DNA from: Phreatobacter stygius
GTDB lineage: Bacteria; Pseudomonadota; Alphaproteobacteria; Rhizobiales; Phreatobacteraceae
DNA: 64,000 bases
Reading direction: 5' to 3'
Assembly (NCBI RefSeq): GCF_005144885.1
Contig: NZ_CP039690.1
Location: 6,994,873-7,058,872, forward strand
The notes under the pieces were generated by a model. That model saw only the letters and a program-made list of their open reading frames with translations. It searched no databases and had not been told where the DNA came from. Position 1 is the stretch's first letter, and each line of letters starts with the position of its first letter. Shown here piece by piece: positions 19,697 to 27,927 of this stretch. Position numbers and translations under genes: made by a program.

Positions 19697-20635
19697 TCAA
19701 CCAGCAGAGGTGCCCGACCTGTTGTATCGCCAGATGCCGACCGCCAGCGCCAGCGTGACGACACCCGCGACCAGGATCGACAGCGGGTTGGGCCCGAGCC
19801 GCTCGAACCACTGGGTATAGAAATGGATCGCGCCGAAGACCGCCGCGAGGCCAAGGACCCAGGAGCGCCCGCTGCGCGCGGCCCAGGCGCCGGTGCCGAT
19901 GATCGCGACGGCCCAGGCGATGGTGAAGGTCCAGGCGGGCACGCCGACCAGGCTTCCGCCGGAGGGGTCACCGCCGAGCCAGCGCAGCCGGTCGCCCCAG
20001 AGCGAACCCACCCAGAAGCCGAAATTGACCAGCAGCAGCGAGGTTCGCGCCGCGATGATGGCGAGCCGCGCCTGATCGGCGGCGAGCCGCTTCGAGGCCT
20101 GGTAGGCCGCGATCGCGAGCGCAGAAAACACCAGGACGGTGAGCAGCGGCCGCTCGATGCCGAGGAAATAGGAGGCGTGGGCATAACCGGTGCGGGCGCC
20201 AACGGTTGCCGAAAGGGTGAGCACGGCAAGCCCGATCAGCAGGCCCGAGCGGGCGACGACCGCGACCCCGGCCAGCACGATCGTCACCGCCAGCAGGGTG
20301 GTGGCGGAGCCCTTGGTGGCGAAGACCAGCCCGCCGGTGGCGAGCAGCGCGCCGGCAACGAGGCCGATATTGGCGAGAAGGCCCCAGGCGCCGCTGCCGG
20401 ACAGGATGAAGCCGAGCCCGGCCGCCGCCATGACGGCGCCGATGACGATCGCCGTGGCCGGCTCCGGCACCAGGCCAATGGCACCGAGCGCAACCGCCAC
20501 CACACCGAAGCCGATCAGGATATTGATCGCGGCCGACCCCGCGCCTTCGGTGGCATACCCCTTCAGCCGGTCGAATTCGGCCGGGGTGATCCGGCCGTCC
20601 TCGAGCAGCTTGGCGAGATCGAGTGTCACTCTCAC
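19697..20635 (-). CDS. Multi-pass membrane protein, DUF2157-like
   Basis: A 312-residue integral membrane protein. A soluble N-terminal helix pair (LAKLLEDGRITPAEFDRLKG, like a short-oligomerisation or SHOCT-type segment) is followed by about ten transmembrane helices, matching the layout of DUF2157 membrane proteins, though I am not certain of the family. The function is unknown. I start it at a GTG (20635) preceded by a strong GGGAGG ribosome site; an ATG at 20692 would add 19 residues of Pro/Gly-rich sequence. It is 81 bases from the ATP12 gene on the same strand. Confidence 0.7.
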   Translation of the reverse strand: MRVTLDLAKLLEDGRITPAEFDRLKGYATEGAGSAAINILIGFGVVAVALGAIGLVPEPATAIVIGAVMAAAGLGFILSGSGAWGLLANIGLVAGALLATGGLVFATKGSATTLLAVTIVLAGVAVVARSGLLIGLAVLTLSATVGARTGYAHASYFLGIERPLLTVLVFSALAIAAYQASKRLAADQARLAIIAARTSLLLVNFGFWVGSLWGDRLRWLGGDPSGGSLVGVPAWTFTIAWAVAIIGTGAWAARSGRSWVLGLAAVFGAIHFYTQWFERLGPNPLSILVAGVVTLALAVGIWRYNRSGTSAG

Positions 20636-20716
20636 GGTCGGGAGCCTCCCTGGCGCGGCACCTTGGGCGGGGCCTCGGCATGGCTGCATCAACGACCGCC
20701 ACGTTTCATGCCGATG

Positions 20717-21502
20717 TCACAGCGAGGCGAGCACCGTTGCCGCTGCCATCATCTCGCGTTCGCGCGCCCGCCGCCGCTCGGCGGCGTCTTCGTCATGGCC
20801 CCAGAGTTCGGTCTGGAAATCCTCGTCGACATGCGCCGCCGACCAGACCTCGGCCGGCGTCAGGCGGCCCATCTGCAGCGCCACGGCAAGCAGCGCCGAG
20901 CCGGTCAGCGTCGTCACCACATGCATGGCGCCGAGCCGCCAGGCGTCATCGGGCAGCGCCGCCCTGAGCGCGGCGAGCGCGCGCTCCGGCTGGGTCACAT
21001 GCACGATGCCCTCGGACAGGATGAAACGGGCGCCGAGCGCGTCGCGCGCCCAGGCCAGCACCGGATCCCAGGCGGCGGCGTGACGCGCAACCAGGCTTGC
21101 CGGCGTGGCGGCGCGATAACACAGGAGGTCGGAGGCCGAATAGCGCACGATATCGTCGGCGACCGGCGCCGGATCCGGCACGACCCCTTCGATAATGGCG
21201 TTGACGATGCGCGTCAGCGGCATGGTCGCGGGGTCGATGACTTGCCTTTGCGCGGCCCACTCGGCGGCCACCGCCTCGGCCAGGCGCCGGGTTGGGACGG
21301 CGAGCGGATGGCGCGACGGCGTCTTGGCCGAGCGGCCGTCGAGCAGAAGCCGGAACGCGCCGTCAGCCTCGCCGACGCCGGCCTCGGCATAAAAGCGCTT
21401 GGGCAACTGGGTTTTCATCGACAGCCGGGCGGCGGCGGTCGGATCATAGGCCGCCGGATCCATGCCCTTGGCGAACCAGTCGTCGAACACTGAGCGGGTC
21501 AT
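20717..21502 (-). CDS. ATP12 family ATPase assembly chaperone
   Basis: A 261-residue homologue of mitochondrial Atp12, which binds the F1 alpha subunit during ATP synthase assembly; alphaproteobacterial versions are thought to act similarly. The conserved block DGRSAKTPSRHPLAVPT near residues 55-70, the EWAAQRQVIDPATMPLTRI segment and the C-terminal WGHDEDAAERR are family features. The start overlaps the HAD gene stop by four bases (21499-21502, ATGA), so the two are translationally coupled. Confidence 0.92.
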   Translation of the reverse strand: MTRSVFDDWFAKGMDPAAYDPTAAARLSMKTQLPKRFYAEAGVGEADGAFRLLLDGRSAKTPSRHPLAVPTRRLAEAVAAEWAAQRQVIDPATMPLTRIVNAIIEGVVPDPAPVADDIVRYSASDLLCYRAATPASLVARHAAAWDPVLAWARDALGARFILSEGIVHVTQPERALAALRAALPDDAWRLGAMHVVTTLTGSALLAVALQMGRLTPAEVWSAAHVDEDFQTELWGHDEDAAERRRAREREMMAAATVLASL

Positions 21503-22188
21503 GGCCTCGCCTTACCACCCTGCCCGGCCGGATGCCAGATTTGCGCAAGCGCCGCCGGCAATTCGGCGAAACGGTCGAGCACCACCCGGGCGCCGGCGCC
21601 TTTCAGCGCCTCGACCGGATGATAACCCCAGGCGACGCCGATCGGGGTCACCCCGGCGGCCTGCGCCATGTCGATGTCGAATGTCGTATCGCCGATCATG
21701 ACGGTCGCCGCGGGCGTGGCGCCGACCGCGGCCATGGCCTGCTCGATCATCGCCGGATGCGGCTTGGACGGCGCGTCATCGGCGGTCTGGATGGTGGCGA
21801 AATGCTGGAAAATACCGTGATGGCCGAGCACCAGCCGGACGCCGCGCTGCGACTTGCCGGTGGCGATGCCGAGCACCACGTCGCTGTCGCCGGCGAGCGC
21901 CTCGACCACCGCGAGCGCGCCCTCGTAGAGCGGTTCGGTATGGCTCGCATCGGCACGCAGGTCGTGGAAGGCGTTCTTATAGGCTTCGATCAGCGCGGGA
22001 ATGTCGCTGTCGTCGGCGCGCGTCAGCCGCACGAAAGCTTCGTGCAGCGACAGGCCGACGATCGACAGGGTCGCCTCGCGCGTCGGTGCCGGCCGGTCGA
22101 GCGCGGCAAAGGCGCCGTTCATCGCCGCAACGATCATATGCTGGCTGTCGACGAGCGTGCCGTCGCAGTCGAAAATGACAAGCTTCAA
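21499..22188 (-). CDS. HAD-IA family phosphatase, phosphoglycolate-phosphatase-like
   Basis: A 229-residue haloacid-dehalogenase-type phosphatase. Motif I IFDCDGTLVDSQ carries the nucleophile aspartate and acid/base aspartate, motif II is IATGKSQRG (Thr), the lysine motif is GKSQRG/PSKPHP, and motif IV MIGDTTFDIDMAQ binds Mg2+. A helical cap follows motif I. The substrate cannot be named. Its position between an RluC-type synthase and ATP12 is a known alphaproteobacterial arrangement. Confidence 0.92.
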   Translation of the reverse strand: MKLVIFDCDGTLVDSQHMIVAAMNGAFAALDRPAPTREATLSIVGLSLHEAFVRLTRADDSDIPALIEAYKNAFHDLRADASHTEPLYEGALAVVEALAGDSDVVLGIATGKSQRGVRLVLGHHGIFQHFATIQTADDAPSKPHPAMIEQAMAAVGATPAATVMIGDTTFDIDMAQAAGVTPIGVAWGYHPVEALKGAGARVVLDRFAELPAALAQIWHPAGQGGKARP

Positions 22189-22246
22189 GGATAGATGCTC
22201 CGGGAGATCAGGCCCGGAGCGCTTTCAGGCCTCGGCGCCCCCCTTG

Positions 22247-22729
22247 TCAAGCGCCGCGCCGGCAGGCCTGGACCGTGGCGCGGAATTCCGGCGTACGCGG
22301 GATCAGGCCCTGGGCGCGGGCGCCCCGGCGGCATTCGACGATGCGGGCGAGATCCGGCCGGCGGGCGCGCAGGCATTCCAGCACGGCCGCGCGCACCTCC
22401 GGGCCGCGCGCGCCGCGCGATCGCGCCTCCTGGCGGCAAGCCATGCGTTCGGCCCGCAGTTCGGGATTGCCGCCGCGGCCGGCGAGTTCGGGAAAGCGGG
22501 CCCGCATGCAGGCCCTGACCGCATCGCGCAGCTCCGGGCCGAAGACACCCCGGGCCCGCGCGTCCTGCCGGCATTCCATGCGGGCAGCCCGGCGCTCGGG
22601 ATCCGGCCCCCGGCCGTCAGGCATGGGCTGGGCCGTGAGCGGGCCGGCCGACACAAGAACGGATGCGGCGATCATCGCCAGGCGCTTGACCGCCAAATGT
22701 TTGGTGAAGCGTTTCATGAAGCGTTTCAT
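22247..22729 (-). CDS. Exported Arg/Cys-rich protein with three repeats (PsiF-like)
   Basis: A 160-residue protein with a signal peptide (LAMIAASVLVSAGPLTAQ). The mature part is three tandem units of about 43 residues, each with an RMxCRQxARxRG-like start, a GPEhRxAVxxC helix and a Pro-Asp/Glu-Leu turn. Cysteines are at 53/74, 98/119 and 133/156, i.e. paired 21, 21 and 23 residues apart, so probably three disulphides. The unit resembles the PsiF repeat of enterobacteria, which I infer from pattern only. Function unknown. It starts at the ATG with a GAGGGA site; a second in-frame ATG four codons later repeats the same sequence. Confidence 0.68.
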   Translation of the reverse strand: MKRFMKRFTKHLAVKRLAMIAASVLVSAGPLTAQPMPDGRGPDPERRAARMECRQDARARGVFGPELRDAVRACMRARFPELAGRGGNPELRAERMACRQEARSRGARGPEVRAAVLECLRARRPDLARIVECRRGARAQGLIPRTPEFRATVQACRRGA

Positions 22730-22794
22730 GGAGCATCCCTCGGTGAGCGACCGAGGCTCGGCCAGGCCGCCTGAACCGGCGCTGAACCCGCGGT

Positions 22795-23037
22795 TCAGCC
22801 GGTGCGCGGCACCGATCCGCCATGTTCCAGCGCATCGACGCGCTTTTCCAAGGCATCGATGCGCTGCTCGGCCAGATCATTGGCGCGCTTGATCTCGCCG
22901 GCGAGCTGAGCCACCGCCCGCGCGTCGGCACCGCCGCCCGGCACCGTGCGGATCACCCGGCGCGTCACCATCACGATCAGCACCAGAACGACGGCGAGCA
23001 CCGCCGTGGTGATGTAGATGACCGTGGTCAAGGACAT
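22795..23037 (-). CDS. Small membrane protein with C-terminal coiled coil
   Basis: An 80-residue protein: an N-terminal transmembrane helix (TVIYITTAVLAVVLVLIVMV), a basic stretch, a Gly-rich linker, and a C-terminal heptad-type coiled coil (IKRANDLAEQRIDALEKRV). The layout recalls PspB-like proteins, but I claim no family. It starts four bases after the RluC-family gene ends, so it is probably translated from the same mRNA. Confidence 0.65.
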   Translation of the reverse strand: MSLTTVIYITTAVLAVVLVLIVMVTRRVIRTVPGGGADARAVAQLAGEIKRANDLAEQRIDALEKRVDALEHGGSVPRTG

Positions 23038-23041
23038 GGCC

Positions 23042-24640
23042 TCACTCTTCCGGGGCTTCGACGATCGGATCGTAATGCGACACGTCCCAGCCGAGCAGAT
23101 TGAAGGTCTGCTGCATATGGGGCGGCAGCGGCGCCGAGACGTCGATCGTGCCCTTGCCACGCGGATGCGGCACCACCAGCCGGCGGGCATGCAGGTGCAG
23201 CTTGTGCTGCACGCCGCCCGGGATCTCCCAGTTCTCCACGTCGAAATATTTGGGATCGCCAATGATCGGATTGCCGATCTCGGCGGCGTGGACGCGCAGC
23301 TGATGGGTCCGGCCGGTGACCGGTTTCATCGACAGCCAGGACAGTTTCTGCGCCATGGTGTCGATCACGGCATAATAGCTGACCGCGTGGCTCGCGCCCT
23401 TCTCGCCATGCTTGGCGAGCCGCATGCGGCTTTCGTCCTCGCGCTCTTCCTTGGCCAGGAAGGTCGAGACCCGGCCTTGCCGGGGCTTCGGCACGCCGGC
23501 GACCACGGCCCAATAGATCTTGCGCGCCGAGCGGGTGCGGAACGTCTTGGCGAGCGCGGCGGCGGCGAAACGGCTCTTGGCGACCAGGATGCAGCCCGAC
23601 GTGTCCTTGTCCAGCCGGTGCACCAGCCGCGGACGCTGGCCGTCCTCGTCGGTCAGCACGGCCAGCATACCGTCGAGATGTTTCTTGGTGCCCGAACCGC
23701 CCTGCACGGCGAGCCCCGCCGGCTTGGCGAAGACCAGCACGTCATTGTCCTCGTAGAGCGTGATCGAGGTGAGAAAGCCCTTGATGTCCTCGCCGACCTT
23801 GGCGGTCATCGGCCGGGCCTGCTCGAGTTTCAGCGGCGGCACGCGCACCGCCTGGCCCTCTTCCAGCCGGTCCTTGGTCTCGACACGCTTGCCGTTGACC
23901 CGCAGTTCACCCTTGCGGACGATGCGCTGGATATAGCTGAACGACAGCTGCGGAAAGCGCGCGGCCAGGAACCGGTCGACCCGCATGCCGTCCTCGTCGG
24001 CGGTGATGGCGAGCGTCTGGACCCCGGTCTGCAGCGTCTCGGTGGCGGCGGCCTTCATCTCGGCCTTGGTCGGGCCGGCCGGCGGCGGCGCGGGCGCGCG
24101 CTCGTCGCGCGACGCACGCGGCGGCGGACGCCGTCCTTCGTCGTCGCGACTGCCTGGCGATGCGGCCCCGCGGCCGCCGCGGCTCTCGCGGCGTGGTTCG
24201 TCGCGGCGTGGTTCATCCCGGCGCGGTTCGTCGCGTCTTTCGGGCCTGCCATGCACCGGACGGCGCGGCTCCTCGATGCCGGCAATATCCAGATCGGCTT
24301 CCGGCGCCCAGCCGGTTTCGTCGCGCACATCCCAGTCGCTGTCGCGCCGGCGCCGCGGCGAGCCGTCGAACGAGCGCGATTCGCTCTCCTCGGCCTCCGG
24401 CCTGCGGCCGCGCGGCGGCCGGCGATCCTCGGCGCCCTGACGCTCCGGCCGCTCGGCAGCACCGGCACCAAACGGCCGCTTGCGCTCCGGTGCGGACCGC
24501 TGCTCGGCGAACCGCGGAGCCCCTGGACGCGAGGCGCCCGGGCGAGATGTGGCTGGACGCGAACCGGCCGGACGCGGCGGCCCCTTGCGCGGCGGCCTGC
24601 CGCTGCCGGAGCCCGGCGGCCGTCCTCCCTTGCCCTTCAT
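23042..24640 (-). CDS. rluC: RluA-family 23S rRNA pseudouridine synthase with long N-terminal extension
   Basis: An enzyme that isomerises uridines in 23S rRNA to pseudouridine. The C-terminal half is standard: an S4 domain from about residue 218 (MRVDRFLAARFPQLSFSYIQ) and the synthase domain with catalytic Asp in VHRLDKDTSGCIL (about residue 340) and GRTHQLRVHAAEIG. The N-terminal about 210 residues are an unstructured, Arg/Pro/Gly-rich extension, including three perfect-type five-residue repeats (RRDEP). The gene symbol is the closest functional analogue, not proven. It heads a minus-strand run with the small membrane protein, the repeat protein, HAD and ATP12 genes. Confidence 0.88.
   Translation of the reverse strand: MKGKGGRPPGSGSGRPPRKGPPRPAGSRPATSRPGASRPGAPRFAEQRSAPERKRPFGAGAAERPERQGAEDRRPPRGRRPEAEESESRSFDGSPRRRRDSDWDVRDETGWAPEADLDIAGIEEPRRPVHGRPERRDEPRRDEPRRDEPRRESRGGRGAASPGSRDDEGRRPPPRASRDERAPAPPPAGPTKAEMKAAATETLQTGVQTLAITADEDGMRVDRFLAARFPQLSFSYIQRIVRKGELRVNGKRVETKDRLEEGQAVRVPPLKLEQARPMTAKVGEDIKGFLTSITLYEDNDVLVFAKPAGLAVQGGSGTKKHLDGMLAVLTDEDGQRPRLVHRLDKDTSGCILVAKSRFAAAALAKTFRTRSARKIYWAVVAGVPKPRQGRVSTFLAKEEREDESRMRLAKHGEKGASHAVSYYAVIDTMAQKLSWLSMKPVTGRTHQLRVHAAEIGNPIIGDPKYFDVENWEIPGGVQHKLHLHARRLVVPHPRGKGTIDVSAPLPPHMQQTFNLLGWDVSHYDPIVEAPEE
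24189..24233. repeat. Three tandem 15-base repeats within the RluC-like gene
   Basis: Three copies of a 15-base unit (24189-24203, 24204-24218, 24219-24233), differing at a few bases, encode the repeated RRDEP pentapeptide of the basic extension. It is in-frame and could expand or contract without frameshift. Confidence 0.85.
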
Positions 24641-24904
24641 GCGAAACTCCTCACAGGGGCGAGCCCGGACGCGAAAGCCGCCATCGACAGGATCACCAAA
24701 CCCTTCACATAGAGCGCCACGGCGCCATAGTCACCCCGCGCGATCGGCAAGTGACGCCTCAGTTGGGTTTCGGCTCCGGCCAGGACCGGCGTTCCCGGTC
24801 CAATCACCCCCCTTGTCCGTACAAGAAAACACCTGATTGACGGCGGCAGATTTTGCGCCGCTCAATACAGCGAGCGACTTGGCTCTTGCGCCAGGAGTGT
24901 TGTC

Positions 24905-25378
24905 ATGACCGCATCGCCTCACCCTGCTGCTTCGCATCATCTGCCGGCCTTCATCACCGCTCCCAATGAGACCGATTATCTCATGGTGGCGATGGCAGTG
25001 CTCTTGGTCGTGGCCGTGCTGGCGATCGGTTTGCTCTTTCTGCGACTACACACCTTGCCCGAGCGTATGGCGCACAGGGCACACAAGCTGCAGTTCGAGA
25101 TCGTCGCCGTGTTGGGCCTTCTCGCCCTCTTTACCCACATTCACCTGTTCTGGGTGATCGGCTTGCTGCTCGCATTGATCGACATTCCCGACTTCTCGGG
25201 AATGTTCGGCAGGATGGCGGGCGCGCTGGAGAAGATTGCCCATATGGCACCCGGCACGGGCGCCGACCGGGTGCCCGAAGAAGCGATCGCCCCGGCCTCA
25301 CCGGACGACGGCCCGACGGATTCGCCGGCCGAGACCAACGTCACCACGGTCAAACCCGAGGTGTTGAGCCATGCTTGA
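24905..25378 (+). CDS. DUF3302-like small membrane protein
   Basis: A 157-residue protein with two transmembrane helices (about residues 25-47 and 64-92) separated by a LHTLPERMAHRAHK loop, and ALIDIPDF after the second helix, features that match the DUF3302 (YiaW/YibI) family. The C-terminal 50 residues are acidic and Pro/Thr-rich and probably cytoplasmic. Homologues are encoded beside an HlyD-type adaptor, as here; the eight-base overlap with the next gene supports joint synthesis. The function is unknown. AGGAG precedes the start with eight bases between. Confidence 0.7.
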   Translation: MTASPHPAASHHLPAFITAPNETDYLMVAMAVLLVVAVLAIGLLFLRLHTLPERMAHRAHKLQFEIVAVLGLLALFTHIHLFWVIGLLLALIDIPDFSGMFGRMAGALEKIAHMAPGTGADRVPEEAIAPASPDDGPTDSPAETNVTTVKPEVLSHA

Positions 25379-26603
25379 GATCCTCGTCTGCTCCTTGGTG
25401 ACGATACTTCCCGACTATCTTTTTCGCCGATACGTACAAGGAAAGCGGTTCGGCAAAGAAATCACCTTCTTTTCGGTATGGTTCGAGTTACGGTGGGGTA
25501 TCGTTACGTGTTTCATGCTTACCGTGGCACTGATAACGGTCATCTTCTACAATCATCCGTCGACGACCAGCGCCACATTGTACTTTCGGACTGTCGCGAT
25601 CGTGCCGGAGACGAACGGACGTGTCGCGGAGATCTATGTCGGCTTCAGTGATCGTATTGCAAAAGGGGCACCGATCTTCCGCCTGGACAGCACGAAGCAG
25701 GAGGCGGCCGTGGAGGCGGCCCGGCGCAAGATCACCGAGGTCGAAGCAGGCGTGGTCGTCGCGCGGGCCGAACTCCTGGCCGACGAAGGCAAGATCCAGG
25801 AGGCCAGGAGCGCCCTTGAGCAAGCACAGGATGAATTGCGGACGAAGCAGGAACTGAGGCGACGCAACGAGGCGACCGTCGCGGCCCGCGAGATCGAGAG
25901 GCTGGAGAACACCCTGGCCGGTCGCGAGGCCGCGCTATCGTCCGCCACTGCCGCGAAAGAAGCTGCCCAGGTCCGGATCTCCACGCTTCTCCCGGCCGAA
26001 AGGGCAAGCGCCGAAGCTGCCCTCGCCCAGGCCCAGGTGGAATTGGACAAGACGGTCATCCGGGCAGGTGTCACCGGCCGCGTCGAGCAGTTCACGCTGC
26101 GGGTCGGCGACATCGTGAACCCGTTCATGCGGCCCGCGGGAATTCTGATTCCCGAGGAAGCCGGGCGGCGAGGCCTGCAGGCCGGCTTCGGGCAGATCGA
26201 AGCGCAGGTCATAAAAGTCGGCATGACCGCCGAGGTGGCGTGTGCATCGAAGCCCTGGACGATCATTCCCATGGTGGTGGTGGGGGTGCAGGATTTCATC
26301 GCCGCCGGCCAGATCCGCGGCGGCGAGCAACTGGTCGAGGCTCAGCAGGCGGTCCGGCCAGGAACCATCCTGACCTTTCTCGAACCCCTCTATGCCGGCG
26401 GGCTCGACGGCGTGACGCCCGGCAGCAGCTGTATCGCCAATGCCTATACCAGCAATCATGACTTGATCGCCTCAGGCAACATCGGCACGACAAGACGTGT
26501 CGCCCTGCACGCCATCGATGCTGTCGGGATCGTCCACGCCATGATCCTCCGCTTGCAGGCGCTGGCGTTTCCGATCAAGACCCTCGTATTCGGCGGCCAT
26601 TGA
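25371..26603 (+). CDS. HlyD family membrane-fusion protein, YibH/YiaV-like
   Basis: A 410-residue periplasmic adaptor anchored in the inner membrane. N-terminal hydrophobic segments are at 1-14 and about 43-60 (GIVTCFMLTVALITVIFY). The NHPSTTSATL segment that follows resembles the start of the periplasmic part of E. coli YibH. Next come a lipoyl half-motif, a long coiled-coil hairpin (about residues 105-230), the second lipoyl half (DKTVIRAGVTGRVEQ) and a beta-barrel end. No transporter or outer-membrane channel gene is adjacent, so it may work with the upstream small protein only or with unlinked partners. The first 200 bases are notably less GC-rich. Confidence 0.85.
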   Translation: MLEILVCSLVTILPDYLFRRYVQGKRFGKEITFFSVWFELRWGIVTCFMLTVALITVIFYNHPSTTSATLYFRTVAIVPETNGRVAEIYVGFSDRIAKGAPIFRLDSTKQEAAVEAARRKITEVEAGVVVARAELLADEGKIQEARSALEQAQDELRTKQELRRRNEATVAAREIERLENTLAGREAALSSATAAKEAAQVRISTLLPAERASAEAALAQAQVELDKTVIRAGVTGRVEQFTLRVGDIVNPFMRPAGILIPEEAGRRGLQAGFGQIEAQVIKVGMTAEVACASKPWTIIPMVVVGVQDFIAAGQIRGGEQLVEAQQAVRPGTILTFLEPLYAGGLDGVTPGSSCIANAYTSNHDLIASGNIGTTRRVALHAIDAVGIVHAMILRLQALAFPIKTLVFGGH

Positions 26604-26624
26604 TCCCGCGTGAGGCATCCAGGC

Positions 26625-27926
26625 TCATCCGCGCTCGCGGCGGAGCTTGTCCCACCATTCCATGCGCTTGCGGATCTCGCGCTCGAAACCGCGCTCGACC
26701 GGCTCGTAGAGGGTCTGGCGACCGATCGCCTCGGGCCAATAGTTCTGGCCGGAAAAGGCATCCGGCTCGTCATGGTCGTAGCGGTAACCGTCGCCGTAAC
26801 CCTCGGTCTTCATCAGCTTGGTCGGCGCGTTCAGGATGGTTTTCGGCGGCATCACGCTGCCGCGCTCCTTGGCCAGCTGCGAGGCGGCTTTCCAGGCCAT
26901 GTAGGCGGCATTCGACTTCGGCGCGGTCGCCACATAGATGACCGCATTGGCCAGCGCCAGCTCGCCCTCGGGACTGCCGAGAAAATCATAGGCATCCTTG
27001 GCGGCATTGGCGACGACCAGCGCCTGCGGGTCGGCCAGGCCAATATCCTCGACCGCCATGCGCACCACGCGGCGGGCAATGAACAGCGGGTTCTCGCCGG
27101 CATCCAGCATGCGCGCGAGATAATAGAGCGCCGCGTCCGGGTCCGAGCCGCGCACCGTCTTATGCAAGGCCGAGATCAGGTTGTAGTGGCCTTCCTGCGC
27201 CTTGTCGTAGATCGGCGCGCGCCGCTGCACCACCTCCGACAGGCCGGCGGTATCGAACACCTCGTCCGGCGCGGCAGCACGCCAGACCTCTTCGGCCAAC
27301 GTCAGCACCGCCCGGCCGTCGCCATCGGCCATCCTGACCAGCGCCGCGCGGGCATCGTCATCGAGCGGCAGCGGCCGGTCCTCTTCGGCCTCGGCGCGCT
27401 TGAGGAGCTTCTCCAGCGCCTGCTCGTCGAGCGCCTTGAAGGTCAGCACACGCGCCCGCGACAGCAACGCGGCGTTCAGCTCGAAGGACGGATTTTCGGT
27501 GGTCGCGCCGACCAGCGTCACCGTGCCGTCCTCGACGACAGGCAGGAAAGCGTCCTGCTGCGACCGGTTGAAGCGATGGATCTCGTCGACGAAGAGCAGC
27601 GTGCCCCGGCCCTGGATGCGCCGCGAGCGCGCTTGTTCGAACACTTTCTTCAGGTCGGCGACACCGGTGAAGATCGCCGAGATCTGCTCGAAGGCGAGAT
27701 CCGTCTCGCCCGCCAGCAGCCGCGCGACCGTGGTCTTGCCGGTGCCCGGCGGCCCCCAGAAGATCAGCGAGCCGAGCGAGCGCGTGCGCAACAGCCGGGT
27801 CAGGGCGCCGTCCGGACCGGTCAGGTGGTCCTGTCCCGCGACCTCGGCCAGCGTCTTCGGCCTCAACCGGTCGGCGAGCGGGCGCGGCGCCTTCGGATCC
27901 GGTCCGGCGGCCTCGAACAGGTCCAC
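26625..27926 (-). CDS. rarA: Replication-associated recombination protein A (RarA/MgsA)
   Basis: A 433-residue AAA+ ATPase that acts at stalled replication forks. Walker A is FWGPPGTGKTTVARLLAGE (about residues 53-72), Walker B is LLFVDEIHRFN, sensor 1 is VGATTENPSFELN, followed by the helical C-terminal tetramerisation domain with SDPDAALYYLARML. It begins one base after the protease gene ends, so the two form an operon, an arrangement conserved in rhizobia. Confidence 0.96.
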   Translation of the reverse strand: MDLFEAAGPDPKAPRPLADRLRPKTLAEVAGQDHLTGPDGALTRLLRTRSLGSLIFWGPPGTGKTTVARLLAGETDLAFEQISAIFTGVADLKKVFEQARSRRIQGRGTLLFVDEIHRFNRSQQDAFLPVVEDGTVTLVGATTENPSFELNAALLSRARVLTFKALDEQALEKLLKRAEAEEDRPLPLDDDARAALVRMADGDGRAVLTLAEEVWRAAAPDEVFDTAGLSEVVQRRAPIYDKAQEGHYNLISALHKTVRGSDPDAALYYLARMLDAGENPLFIARRVVRMAVEDIGLADPQALVVANAAKDAYDFLGSPEGELALANAVIYVATAPKSNAAYMAWKAASQLAKERGSVMPPKTILNAPTKLMKTEGYGDGYRYDHDEPDAFSGQNYWPEAIGRQTLYEPVERGFEREIRKRMEWWDKLRRERG

Positions 27927-27927
27927 C

